A stretch of 64,000 bases of DNA, taken from NCBI GenBank assembly GCA_038212095.1, contig JBBQUW010000003.1:1-64000 (forward strand), in the 5' to 3' direction. The DNA comes from JAICYJ01 sp038212095. GTDB lineage: Bacteria > Actinomycetota > Thermoleophilia > Gaiellales > JAICJC01. The notes under the pieces were generated by a model. It did no database searches, was not told where the DNA came from, and saw nothing but the letters and a program-made list of their open reading frames with translations. The translations under genes and the position numbers were made by a program. Shown piece by piece: positions 44,261 to 52,262 of the stretch. Positions within the stretch are counted from its first letter, which is position 1, and every line of letters begins with the position of its first letter.

Positions 44261-44632
44261 ATGGGGTTTCTGGACAAGATCAAGCAGCAGGCGACAGATG
44301 TCGCCAGCACGGTGGTCGAGAAGACGCAGGAGACGGCCAAGACGGGACAGCTGCAGATGCAGCTGCGTAGCCTCAAGAGCGAGGAGAAGGAGGCACTGGC
44401 CGATCTGGGCGTAGCGCTGATGGCGCTCGGTGACGTTCCGGCCGCGCTCAGCGACCAGGCCGGCGCTGTGCGCAGCGCACGTGAGCGGATCGCGGCAAAG
44501 GAGGCCGAGATCGCTGATGTTCGCGAGAGCGACGACGCGCCGATGGGCGGCTCGGCCGAGACCGTCGAGAGCGATGCCGAGGAGGTCGTCGAGGCGCCGC
44601 AGTCGAGCGGCGAGGACGAGCCCACGGCCTAG
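44261..44632 (+). CDS. Small coiled-coil protein, unknown
   Basis: A 123-residue soluble protein I do not recognise. It starts MGFLDKIKQQATDVASTVVEKTQET, an amphipathic helical start common to small actinobacterial zinc-less stress proteins; residues about 30-85 are alpha-helical with heptad character, and the last 35 are acidic and likely disordered. I prefer ATG 44261 to ATG 44255 because GGGGGA (44249-44254) is 7 nt from the former and touches the latter. Confidence 0.65.
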   Translation: MGFLDKIKQQATDVASTVVEKTQETAKTGQLQMQLRSLKSEEKEALADLGVALMALGDVPAALSDQAGAVRSARERIAAKEAEIADVRESDDAPMGGSAETVESDAEEVVEAPQSSGEDEPTA

Positions 44633-44663
44633 AGGCTCCTTACGCCGGGGGCACGTGCGCGGG

Positions 44664-46232
44664 TCAGTCGCCGGCGGGCCGGGTGAACGGCACGCTGCGC
44701 AGCACGGGCTCGCGCACGTGCTCGTCCACCACCGCGGGTGGCAGCGCGACGCCGATCCGGCCGGAGGCGTCCGACTCCGGCTCCAGCCCCTCCAACAGCT
44801 TGTCGATCTGGTCGCGCTCGAGCGTCTCCTCTTCGAGCAGGCCGCTGGCGAGCAGCTCGAGGTGGCGGCGGTGCGACTCGACCAGCCGCAGCGCCTCGGC
44901 GTAGGCGGCGTCGGTGATCTCTCGCTGCTCCTTGTCACGCAGCTGCTTGGTCTGCTCGGAGAGGGCGTAGTTGTCGGCCCGCATCTGCTGCGAGCTGGTC
45001 GATTTGCCCATGCCCCACTCGAACACCATCGACCGGGCGATCGTGGTCGCCCGCTCGAGGTCGTTGGCGGCGCCGTTGGTGATGCGGCCAAACACGATCT
45101 GCTCGGCCGCGCGCCCGCCCAGCGTCACCTTCAGCCAGTCCTCCAGCTCGTCCTTGGAGAGCACGTAGCGATCCTCCTCGGGCAGGCTCATCATGAACCC
45201 CAACGCGCGGCCGCGGGGCACGATCGTGACCTTGTGGATGTCGGCAGCCATCAGCCGTGCCACCAGAGCGTGGCCGGCCTCGTGGTAGGCGATCACCCGC
45301 TTCTCCTTATCCGTGATCAGCTTGCGCTGTTGCAGCCCGGCCACCACTCGCTCCACCGCTGCGTTGAAGTCGAGCTGGGTCAGCTCATCGCGCTTGGCGC
45401 GACCGGCCACGATCGCCGCCTCGTTGCAGATGTTCGCCAAGTCGGCGCCTGTCAGGCCGGACGTCTGGCGGGCGATCCGGCGCAGGTCGACGTGTTCGGC
45501 GAGTGGCTTGTTGCGCGTGTGCACGGCCAGGATCTCGGCTCGCCCCTTCAGGTCGGGCGAGGAGACGTGGATCTGGCGGTCGAAGCGTCCCGGACGCAGC
45601 AGCGCCGGATCGAGGTCCTCGAGCCGGTTCGAGGCGCCCATGATGATCAGCTGCTCGGCCTCCTCGAACCCGTCCAGCTCGACCAGCAGCTGGTTCAGCG
45701 TCTGGTCGTGCTCCCGGTTGTTACCACTGCCGCTCCGGCTCGTGCCGACCGCGTCCAGCTCGTCGATGAAGATGATTGCCGGCTGGTGCTTGCGCGCCTC
45801 CAGAAAGAGCCGGCGGATGCGGGCCGAGCCCACGCCGACGAACATCTCGACGAACGACGAGGCGCTCTGGAAGTAGAAGTTGGCGCCCGACTCGGTCGCG
45901 ATCGCCTTTGCCATCAGCGTCTTGCCGGTGCCAGGCGGGCCGTACAGCAACACGCCCTTGGGCACCCGCGCGCCCAGCTTCTTGAACCGCTTGGGATCCT
46001 TCAGAAACTCGACGATCTCCTGCAGCTCGTCGCGGGCCTCGTCCGCTCCGGCGACATCCTCCCAGCGCACCTTGCTGCCGCTGGACGGGACGATCTTCTG
46101 CGGCTTGGTGTTGGGCATCGCCCGCCACATCTTCCACATGATGAAGACGAGCAGACTGATCAGGATGAGTGGCAGCAACGGCAACAGCCAGCTGAACAGC
46201 CACACAGCAAACCCGCGAAGAAAGTCAATCAC
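44664..46232 (-). CDS. ftsH: FtsH-type AAA+ zinc protease with short N-terminus
   Basis: A 522-residue AAA+ metalloprotease. Walker A GPPGTGKT at 98-105, Walker B IIFIDELDA, second region of homology DPALLRPGRFDR, zinc motif HEAGH at 317-321 and the third ligand aspartate in NGAANDLERAT. All catalytic parts are intact. Unlike standard FtsH (about 610-650 residues, two helices around a periplasmic domain), this protein has one hydrophobic segment (8-33) and no periplasmic domain. Start GTG 46232; TACGCT ends 8 nt before it on the same strand. No in-frame extension with coding character is seen upstream. Confidence 0.9.
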   Translation of the reverse strand: MIDFLRGFAVWLFSWLLPLLPLILISLLVFIMWKMWRAMPNTKPQKIVPSSGSKVRWEDVAGADEARDELQEIVEFLKDPKRFKKLGARVPKGVLLYGPPGTGKTLMAKAIATESGANFYFQSASSFVEMFVGVGSARIRRLFLEARKHQPAIIFIDELDAVGTSRSGSGNNREHDQTLNQLLVELDGFEEAEQLIIMGASNRLEDLDPALLRPGRFDRQIHVSSPDLKGRAEILAVHTRNKPLAEHVDLRRIARQTSGLTGADLANICNEAAIVAGRAKRDELTQLDFNAAVERVVAGLQQRKLITDKEKRVIAYHEAGHALVARLMAADIHKVTIVPRGRALGFMMSLPEEDRYVLSKDELEDWLKVTLGGRAAEQIVFGRITNGAANDLERATTIARSMVFEWGMGKSTSSQQMRADNYALSEQTKQLRDKEQREITDAAYAEALRLVESHRRHLELLASGLLEEETLERDQIDKLLEGLEPESDASGRIGVALPPAVVDEHVREPVLRSVPFTRPAGD

Positions 46233-46273
46233 CGTACCCCAGCGTACCTCTTATTGTGCGCTCCGCAAAATCA

Positions 46274-47089
46274 TCAGGTGCGATCGCGGTCGCGAGGCGC
46301 CCCCTCGAGGCGCAGCACCTCGTCCAGCGCGGCCTCGGCCACGGCCAGCTCGTCCGGCGTCGGCTCGCGTGTGGCCGCGACCCGCTGCAGCTCGTAGCCC
46401 GGCCGGCGCAGCGCACGCGCCAGAAGGCTGTCGGAGTGCCGAGTCATCCACGCGAAGGCCTCGGTCGCAACGCCGATCGCGGCGACGCCGGCGAACAGCC
46501 GCGCGGGGCCTCGACGGCGGGCCGGCAGCCGGTTGACGAGCACGTTTCCGACCACGGTCGCGGCCAGCATCGGCCCCACCATGTGGGATCCACAGCGCTC
46601 GTGCTCCTTGGTCGCGTCGATCGCGGCGTCGCCGTGCTCGTAGCCCCCGATCGCCTTGTGCTCGGCGCCGTGATAGCCGGCAACCTGTGATCCTCGCAGC
46701 GACGCGAGCGCCGGCGCCAGCGACAGCCCGGCTCCCAGCAGCTCGGCCGGCAGGGGCGCCAGCCCGCTGCGTCGAATCGCCCGTCCCAGCACCACCGAGG
46801 CGGCCATCGCACCGGCGGTGGACGCGCCCTCCATCGGCAGCCGCGCCTCGGGCAGCCGGCGGCGAACTATCGGCAGCAGATATCCGGCCTCCGCCACGCG
46901 TAGCACGCCGCGCAGCCCCGGCACCGCCAGCAGCGACTGCGGCAGCTCGGGCTTGCGTCCCGACGCCAGCCGCAGCTCGCCGTCCTCGGTGCGCACCGCC
47001 GCCGCCCAGTGGTCGAGGCTGTGCACCATGATGCCGTTGCGCAGCGCCATGCCGCCCAGCCGCACGCGATGATCGTCGATCGTGCTCAC
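46274..47089 (-). CDS. DUF1385 family membrane protein
   Basis: A 271-residue protein of the DUF1385 (YqhQ-like) family. It begins with LGGMALRNGIMVHS, a version of the GGQAVIEGVMM start, and has YHGAEHKAIGGYEHGD and RCGSHMVG; the His/Glu/Cys residues of YHGAEHK...HxRCG look like a metal site. Two to four hydrophobic segments in the middle suggest a membrane location. Function unknown. Start GTG 47089 has TATACT 6 nt upstream, a leaderless-type promoter that overlaps the rarA promoter region. Confidence 0.82.
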   Translation of the reverse strand: MSTIDDHRVRLGGMALRNGIMVHSLDHWAAAVRTEDGELRLASGRKPELPQSLLAVPGLRGVLRVAEAGYLLPIVRRRLPEARLPMEGASTAGAMAASVVLGRAIRRSGLAPLPAELLGAGLSLAPALASLRGSQVAGYHGAEHKAIGGYEHGDAAIDATKEHERCGSHMVGPMLAATVVGNVLVNRLPARRRGPARLFAGVAAIGVATEAFAWMTRHSDSLLARALRRPGYELQRVAATREPTPDELAVAEAALDEVLRLEGAPRDRDRT

Positions 47090-47095
47090 AGATCG

Positions 47096-47103
47096 AGTAT
47101 AGG
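47096..47103. promoter_or_regulatory. Overlapping divergent -10 elements (DUF1385 and rarA)
   Basis: TATACT on the minus strand (47101 to 47096) ends 6 nt before GTG 47089. On the plus strand TATAGG (47098-47103) overlaps it and ends 9 nt before the ATC codon 47113 that may start rarA. Only one polymerase could occupy these sites at a time. Confidence 0.45.
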
Positions 47104-47181
47104 CTTCATCGCATCTCGCACGACCTCTTTGCAGACGCGGCCAGCGACCGGCTGGATGCTCAGGCGCCGCTGCCACAGCGG

Positions 47182-48360
47182 GTGCGGCCCCACGCCCTGG
47201 ACGAGTACGCCGGCCAGAGCGACGTGATCGGCGAGGGCAGCGCGCTGCGACGCGCGATCGCGGAGGACAGGGTGGGGTCGATGATCTTCTTCGGGCCGCC
47301 TGGCACCGGCAAGACGACACTGGCGCGGATCGTCGCCCACTCCACCCTGGCTCACTTCGAGGAGCTGTCGGCCGTCCAGGTCGGCATCGCCGACGTGCGG
47401 CGGGTGCTGTCTGAGTCCGAGCAGCGGTTGGGCGCGACCGGGCAGAAGACGATCCTGTTCCTGGACGAGATCCACCGCTTCAACAAGGGCCAGCAGGATG
47501 CGCTGCTGCCGGCGGTCGAGTCGGGACTGGTGACGCTGATCGGGGCCACCACCGAGAACCCCTACTTCGAGGTCAACTCGGCGCTGCTGTCGCGCTGCCA
47601 GCTGTACGAGCTGCAGCCGCTGACCCGCGAGGAGCTGTCTGGAATCGTCGGTCGCGGCGAGCGGGCGCTGGGCGTTGAGCTGACCGAGGAGAGCCGCGCC
47701 GAGATCGTTGCCTCGGCCGGCGGCGATGCCCGAAACGCGCTCAACATCCTCGAGTCGGCGACGGCGGCGGCTGCCGGCGAGGCGGTGACCGTCGACCACG
47801 TCCACGACGCAGCGCGCAAGCGACCGCTGCTCTACGACAAGGGCGGCGACCACCACTACGACGTCGCCAGCGCGTTCATCAAGAGCATGCGCGGCTCGGA
47901 TGCCGATGCCGCCATCTACTACCTGGCGGTGATGATCGCGGGCGGCGAGGATCCCAAGTTCATCGCTCGCCGGATCGTCATCTTCGCCTCCGAGGATGTC
48001 GGCAACGCCGATCCTCAGGCGCTGCCGGTGGCGATCGCCGCCGCCCGGGCGGTCGAGTTCGTCGGGCTGCCCGAGTGCCGCATCAACCTCGCCCAGGCGG
48101 TCGCCTACCTCGCGCGTGCGCCGAAGTCGAATGCCAGCTACCGAGCGATCGACCGCGCACTGGCCGACGTTCGCGAGCGCGGCACCCTGCGTCCCCCCAA
48201 GCCGCTGCGCGACGCCAGCTATCCCGGCGCGGCCAAGCTGGGACATGGCCAGGGGTACAAGTATCCGCATGACCAGCCCGAAGGCTGGGAGGAGCAGCGC
48301 TACTTACCCGACGAGCTGCTGGGCACGGTGTACTACGAGCCCAGCGACGGCGAGCGGTGA
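47182..48360 (+). CDS. rarA: Replication-associated recombination protein A (AAA+ ATPase)
   Basis: A protein of at least 392 residues that acts at stalled replication forks. Walker A GPPGTGKTT, Walker B ILFLDEIHRFNK, sensor ATTENPYFEVNSALLSRC, and the C-terminal tetramerisation part with IASEDVGNADP-like FASEDVGNADPQAL and YKYPHDQPEGW. GTG 47182 is the first ordinary start, but family-like sequence continues 23 codons upstream (DLFADAASDRLDAQAPLPQR), to an ATC codon at 47113 preceded by a -10-like TATAGG. The true start may be this ATC. Confidence 0.92.
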   Translation: MRPHALDEYAGQSDVIGEGSALRRAIAEDRVGSMIFFGPPGTGKTTLARIVAHSTLAHFEELSAVQVGIADVRRVLSESEQRLGATGQKTILFLDEIHRFNKGQQDALLPAVESGLVTLIGATTENPYFEVNSALLSRCQLYELQPLTREELSGIVGRGERALGVELTEESRAEIVASAGGDARNALNILESATAAAAGEAVTVDHVHDAARKRPLLYDKGGDHHYDVASAFIKSMRGSDADAAIYYLAVMIAGGEDPKFIARRIVIFASEDVGNADPQALPVAIAAARAVEFVGLPECRINLAQAVAYLARAPKSNASYRAIDRALADVRERGTLRPPKPLRDASYPGAAKLGHGQGYKYPHDQPEGWEEQRYLPDELLGTVYYEPSDGER

Positions 48361-48408
48361 CGGGTCGGTAGCCGGCGCGGGCAGTGATGCCCGGCGACCG
48401 CCACCGCG

Positions 48409-49338
48409 TCACAGGATGCGTGCGCCGATGGCCGACAGCACCAGCTCGACCGCGAGCGTGCCGGTTGCGTTGCGCGCGTCCAGCACCGGGTTCACCTCGA
48501 CCACCTCCACCGACGACATCTTGCCGCTGGTGGCGATCATCTCCATCGCCAGGTGAGCCTCGCGGTAGGTGATGCCGCCGCGCACCGGCGTCCCCACGCC
48601 GGGCGCCTGATCGGGGTCGAGCACATCCATGTCCAGCGAGACGTGCATGAACGGCGCGCCGGAGGCGATCGAGATCGCCTCCTCCATCACGTCGCGCATG
48701 CCGCGCCGGTCGACGTCCTCCATCGTGAATACGCGCACGCCCACCTCGCGCAGCCGCGCGCGCTCGCCGGCATCCACGCTGCGCACTCCCACCAGCGCCG
48801 TGTGCTGCTCAAGGATCATCGGCAACGGCCAGGCGGAGCTCTCGAAGCGGGGATCGTTGGCCAACCCCAGCGCCACCGCCAGCGGCATACCGTGCACGTT
48901 GCCGCTGGGCGACGTGGTGGGAGAGTTGATGTCGGTGTGAGCATCCATCCACAGCACGCCACCGGCAGCGCCGTGCACGCGGGCGAGACCACCCAGCGTG
49001 CCGATCGCGATCGAGTGGTCGCCGCCCAGCACAAGCGGCATCTCGCCCTCAGACACGGTCGCCGCCACGTGGTCTGCAAGCTCCTCGCACGTACGTTTGA
49101 TCGCGCTCCAGTACCGCGCGGACGGATCGCCCTCGTCCAACGCCTCGACCATGCCGGTGCGGACGTTGCCGTGATCGTGCACCGATAGCCCCAGCTCCTC
49201 GATCCGCTCGCCGAGCAGCGCGTAGCGGATCGCAGACGGCCCCATGTCGACACCGCGCCGGCCGGAGCCGAGATCGAGTGCGGCGCCGATCACGCCCACC
49301 GGGCGCGCATCCTGCAGCGATGGGTGAGAGGCGGTCAC
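48409..49338 (-). CDS. rocF: Arginase/agmatinase family hydrolase (arginase-like)
   Basis: A 309-residue ureohydrolase. Both Mn2+ ions' ligands are present: GGDHSIAIG, WMDAHTDIN and SLDMDVLDP. The GSGRRGVDMGPSAIRYA start and the SPSGNVHGMPLAVALG loop favour arginase over agmatinase, so it should split arginine into ornithine and urea; substrate not proven. Start is unsure between GTG 49338 and GTG 49350; TAGTGT ends 8 nt before the first, which I use. Confidence 0.87.
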   Translation of the reverse strand: MTASHPSLQDARPVGVIGAALDLGSGRRGVDMGPSAIRYALLGERIEELGLSVHDHGNVRTGMVEALDEGDPSARYWSAIKRTCEELADHVAATVSEGEMPLVLGGDHSIAIGTLGGLARVHGAAGGVLWMDAHTDINSPTTSPSGNVHGMPLAVALGLANDPRFESSAWPLPMILEQHTALVGVRSVDAGERARLREVGVRVFTMEDVDRRGMRDVMEEAISIASGAPFMHVSLDMDVLDPDQAPGVGTPVRGGITYREAHLAMEMIATSGKMSSVEVVEVNPVLDARNATGTLAVELVLSAIGARIL

Positions 49339-49447
49339 GCGGCCGAACACTACCCAACCGGCGCCGGTGGCGGCCGGGCGACGAGAACGCAGCTGCACAA
49401 TTGCCTCTAAAGGGTTACGCGGAAGCGCCGATAAGGCTAGGGACCCC

Positions 49448-49465
49448 GGCGTCTCCCCCGACGCC
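49448..49465 (+). promoter_or_regulatory. Hairpin in the leader of the DivIVA-motif gene
   Basis: GGCGTC TCCCCC GACGCC forms a 6-bp GC stem 18 nt before the AGGAGG site at 49484-49489. It may stabilise the leader or tune translation. This is one of the few genes here with a strong ribosome-binding site and a long leader. Confidence 0.4.
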
Positions 49466-49498
49466 ACGCCACACCAGCAGTACAGGAGGCCCGTACAC

Positions 49499-50665
49499 AT
49501 GGTCGATCTGGCGAGCATTCGCAACGCCTCGTTTTCGCTGACGCCCACCGGCTACAACCCGGAGCAGGTCGATCGCTTCCTGGGAGAGCTGGCGGATGGC
49601 GGCGTGGACACGGTCGGGCAGTCGGAACTCCGCAACGCCTCGTTCTCGCTGACCCCCACCGGGTACAACCCGGAGGAGGTCGATCTGTTTCTGGGCTCGA
49701 TCGCCGATCAGCTGGCCGCCGCTCCGGCGCCGTTGAATGCGCAGAACGAGCCCCCGTCCTTCCCGCAGGCCGAGGTCGAGGCGCCCGAGCCGGCTGTCGA
49801 GGCTGAGGTGGCCGAGCCGGTTCTCGAAGCTGAGGTGGCCGGGCAGCCGGAGGCCGAGGCCGAGGTGGCCGAGCCGGTTCTCGAGGCTGAGGTGGCCCAG
49901 CAGCCGGAGGCCGAGCAGTACGACGTGGAGCCCGAGGCCGAGCACTCTTCTGTCGAGGCTGAGCAGCCCCCGACGGTCGAGGCCGAGCTGTTCCAGCCCG
50001 AGCCCGAGCTGTACACGTCCGAGGCCGAGCCGTACACGTCTGAGTCCGAGCTGGAGCAGCACGACCGGGCCGCCGACGAAGCCCCCGTGGCGCAGCTGCC
50101 CGAGCCGATCGTCGCCGACCGGCCCCCGGTCGCGCTGAGCGCTCTATCTGGGGCTGTCGAGACGGCGATCGCCGCGCTAGACGGCTTTCTCAAGAACGAG
50201 CTGCGCTCGGTGCGCGAGGCCAGCGCGCTCGAGATCGAGGACATCCTGGCCGAGCGCCGGCGACTGGTCGAGCAGGCCGAGCAGGTCGCCCGCGGGCACA
50301 TCGACGACACCAACGCACATGCCGAGCGAATCCTCGCCGACGCCCGCCGCGAGGGCGAGCAGATGCGGGCACGGTTCGAGCAAGAGCTGCGCGCCGAGCG
50401 CGAGCGGTTCGAGCAGGCGCTGGCAGACCGCGACACCCAGGCCCAGGCGCGCGTGGCCGAGGTGCTCGAGGCGGCCGAGGCTCGCCGTCGCGAAGCGGAC
50501 GAGCTGGTGGCGAGCGCAGCCCAGGCACAGGCTCACATGCTGGCGTCGTTCGAAACGGCGCGCAGCTCGCTGATCCAGGCCGCGGAACGCACCTGGCCGG
50601 CCGACGTCCAAGCGCTGTCGCAGGACGAGGACGCGGATGAGCACGACGCCTCAGCCGCAGCTTGA
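49499..50665 (+). CDS. Coiled-coil protein with two DivIVA-like motifs
   Basis: A 388-residue protein. The N-terminus holds two near-identical copies of RNASFSLTPTGYNPEQVDRF, at residues about 8-33 and 45-70; the F..xxxGY...xVDxFL pattern is that of the DivIVA N-terminal lipid-binding module. An acidic repeat region (about 85-190) consists of EVAEPVLEAEVA-type units. A long coiled coil (about 225-370, ARFEQELRAERERFEQALAD) ends the protein. DivIVA-type proteins mark curved membrane, poles or septa; a cell-shape or polarity role is inferred. AGGAGG at 49484-49489 fixes the start. The 3' end overlaps the next gene by 29 bp. Confidence 0.8.
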   Translation: MVDLASIRNASFSLTPTGYNPEQVDRFLGELADGGVDTVGQSELRNASFSLTPTGYNPEEVDLFLGSIADQLAAAPAPLNAQNEPPSFPQAEVEAPEPAVEAEVAEPVLEAEVAGQPEAEAEVAEPVLEAEVAQQPEAEQYDVEPEAEHSSVEAEQPPTVEAELFQPEPELYTSEAEPYTSESELEQHDRAADEAPVAQLPEPIVADRPPVALSALSGAVETAIAALDGFLKNELRSVREASALEIEDILAERRRLVEQAEQVARGHIDDTNAHAERILADARREGEQMRARFEQELRAERERFEQALADRDTQAQARVAEVLEAAEARRREADELVASAAQAQAHMLASFETARSSLIQAAERTWPADVQALSQDEDADEHDASAAA

Positions 50666-51668
50666 CAAGCAGCTCGCGCCGTTCAGCCTGATCTCGGCCG
50701 AGACCGGGGACGCCGTTGCGATCGACCAGCTGACGGCCACCGGCCCGGCCGTTCTCGCGTGGGTCGAGTCCGGTACCAGCGATGACGAACGCGGCACGAT
50801 GCTGCGGGAGTTGGGCGAGCAGATCGCGCGCTCGCCGGCTCGGCTGGCGGTCATCTCGGCCGCCCGCGACTCCGTTATGGGAAAGCAGCTCTCGGCCGTT
50901 CGGGCGGCCGAGTGGCTGACCGATCCAAGTGGCGAGGCGTCACGGGCGCTGGGCATGGTCGACCGCCGCCGCATGCGGCGCGACCGCCGTCACGAAGGCG
51001 TGTTCGTCGTCGACCAGCAGCGGGTGCTGCGGCTGGCCTTCGTCGCCCAGGAGCCCGGCCAGTGGATCCCGGCCTCGTTCATCTCGTCCCGGCTCGACCG
51101 GCTGGGCGCAGTCGCCGAGCCGGCGCCCGAGATCGACCCGGCAGCGGCCGGCGAGGCCGAGCTGGAGGCGCTGGTGCGCGCGATCGGACAGCAGCTGGGT
51201 CTCTCCCCCAACGAGCTAACACAGCTGGCCACCGCGAGCCGCTTCCGCGACCTCGGCATGAGCGTCGTGCCGGACGAGATCATCACCAAACAGGGGCCGC
51301 TGAGCGACGACGAGTGGGCGATCATCCGCCAGCACCCCGAGCGGTCGGCTGAGATGCTGGGCGACAGCCCGCTGTTTGCCACCGTGCGCGAGATCGTGCG
51401 CGCCAGCCACGAGCACATCGACGGCAGCGGCTACCCCAACGGCCTGTCCGGTGCCGACATCCCGCTCGGCTCGCGGATCCTGCTGGTCGCCGACGCCTAC
51501 CTGGCGATCGTGTTCGGACGCGCGTATCACGACGACGGGCCAAGCCGCGAGCCGGTGGACGAGCTGCGGACCGAGTCCGGCACCCGCTACGACCCGGCCG
51601 TGATTGAAGCGCTTGCCGGCGTGCTGAGCTGCAGCCGAGCCCGCGCCGCCGGCATGCAGCCGGTCTGA
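50637..51668 (+). CDS. Thioredoxin-like/degenerate HD-GYP fusion protein
   Basis: A 343-residue protein. Residues 8-155 resemble a peroxiredoxin (AhpC/TSA) fold (LAPFSLISAETGDAVAIDQL, GVFVVDQQRVLRLAF) but lack the active cysteine. Residues about 175-335 are an HD-GYP domain, which normally degrades c-di-GMP. HPERSAEML and HEHIDGSGYP (258-267) are kept, but LHDIGK is FRDLGM (204-208) and HHE is SHE, and the late DxFDALTSDRPY block is DAYLAIVFGRAY. Several metal ligands are lost, so it is probably a sensor rather than an enzyme. Start ATG 50637 lies inside the DivIVA-motif gene, implying coupled expression. Confidence 0.75.
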   Translation: MSTTPQPQLDKQLAPFSLISAETGDAVAIDQLTATGPAVLAWVESGTSDDERGTMLRELGEQIARSPARLAVISAARDSVMGKQLSAVRAAEWLTDPSGEASRALGMVDRRRMRRDRRHEGVFVVDQQRVLRLAFVAQEPGQWIPASFISSRLDRLGAVAEPAPEIDPAAAGEAELEALVRAIGQQLGLSPNELTQLATASRFRDLGMSVVPDEIITKQGPLSDDEWAIIRQHPERSAEMLGDSPLFATVREIVRASHEHIDGSGYPNGLSGADIPLGSRILLVADAYLAIVFGRAYHDDGPSREPVDELRTESGTRYDPAVIEALAGVLSCSRARAAGMQPV

Positions 51669-51680
51669 GCGGATCGGCAG

Positions 51681-52181
51681 TCAGCCGCCGCGGGCAATGC
51701 GCCGGTCGCCGGAGGGGCGACCACGCCGCAGGGCTGTCGCCGCCGCCCACGCGCTGACTCGCTCGGAGTTGTGCGCCACCCAGAGGCACACGAGCGCCAG
51801 CGGCCCCTCGGCGATGCCGGCCATCACCGCCGCGACCACCACCTGGTGCGCGCCACGCGACGTCATCACGTCGAACCACGCGTCGCAGATCAGCAGCGTG
51901 GCGGCGGCGGCAGCCGTGCCCTGCGTCCAGGCCGAGCCGCGCAGGGCGCCGACCGCGGTCGCAAACAGGGTTGCCGCGAGCGCCAGGTCGAACCCCGCCC
52001 AGGCGAGATCCCAGTTGTCGGCGGTGGCACGGGCGGGCAGCGAGTCATACAGCCAGATCGTCCAGGGCAGCAGCGCCATCGAACCGGCCACGAACGCGTA
52101 GGCCAGCCAGCGCGGCGCCGGTCGCACCTCGGGCATGCCGGCCCCGGGTGACGGAGTGGCCGCTGGGTTCTCGCCGCTCAT
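51681..52181 (-). CDS. Four-helix membrane protein, unknown
   Basis: A 166-residue protein with four hydrophobic segments (YAFVAGSMALLPWTIWLY, AGFDLALAATLFATAVGAL, AAAAATLLICDAWFDVMT and VVAAVMAGIAEGPLALVCLWVA) and a basic tail. The DxxFD in LLICDAWFDVMTS is a recurring feature of small actinobacterial membrane proteins of unknown role. The N-terminus is proline-rich. It lies 82 bp beyond the start-side end of the TPR gene and converges with the HD-GYP fusion. Confidence 0.65.
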   Translation of the reverse strand: MSGENPAATPSPGAGMPEVRPAPRWLAYAFVAGSMALLPWTIWLYDSLPARATADNWDLAWAGFDLALAATLFATAVGALRGSAWTQGTAAAAATLLICDAWFDVMTSRGAHQVVVAAVMAGIAEGPLALVCLWVAHNSERVSAWAAATALRRGRPSGDRRIARGG

Positions 52182-52262
52182 CAGCGGAAGCGTAGACGCA
52201 GTCGGCGGCCCGGCGGCGTGCGCCGATGACCGGCATCCGCCTGGCCCACCGTGTGGGGGGCC

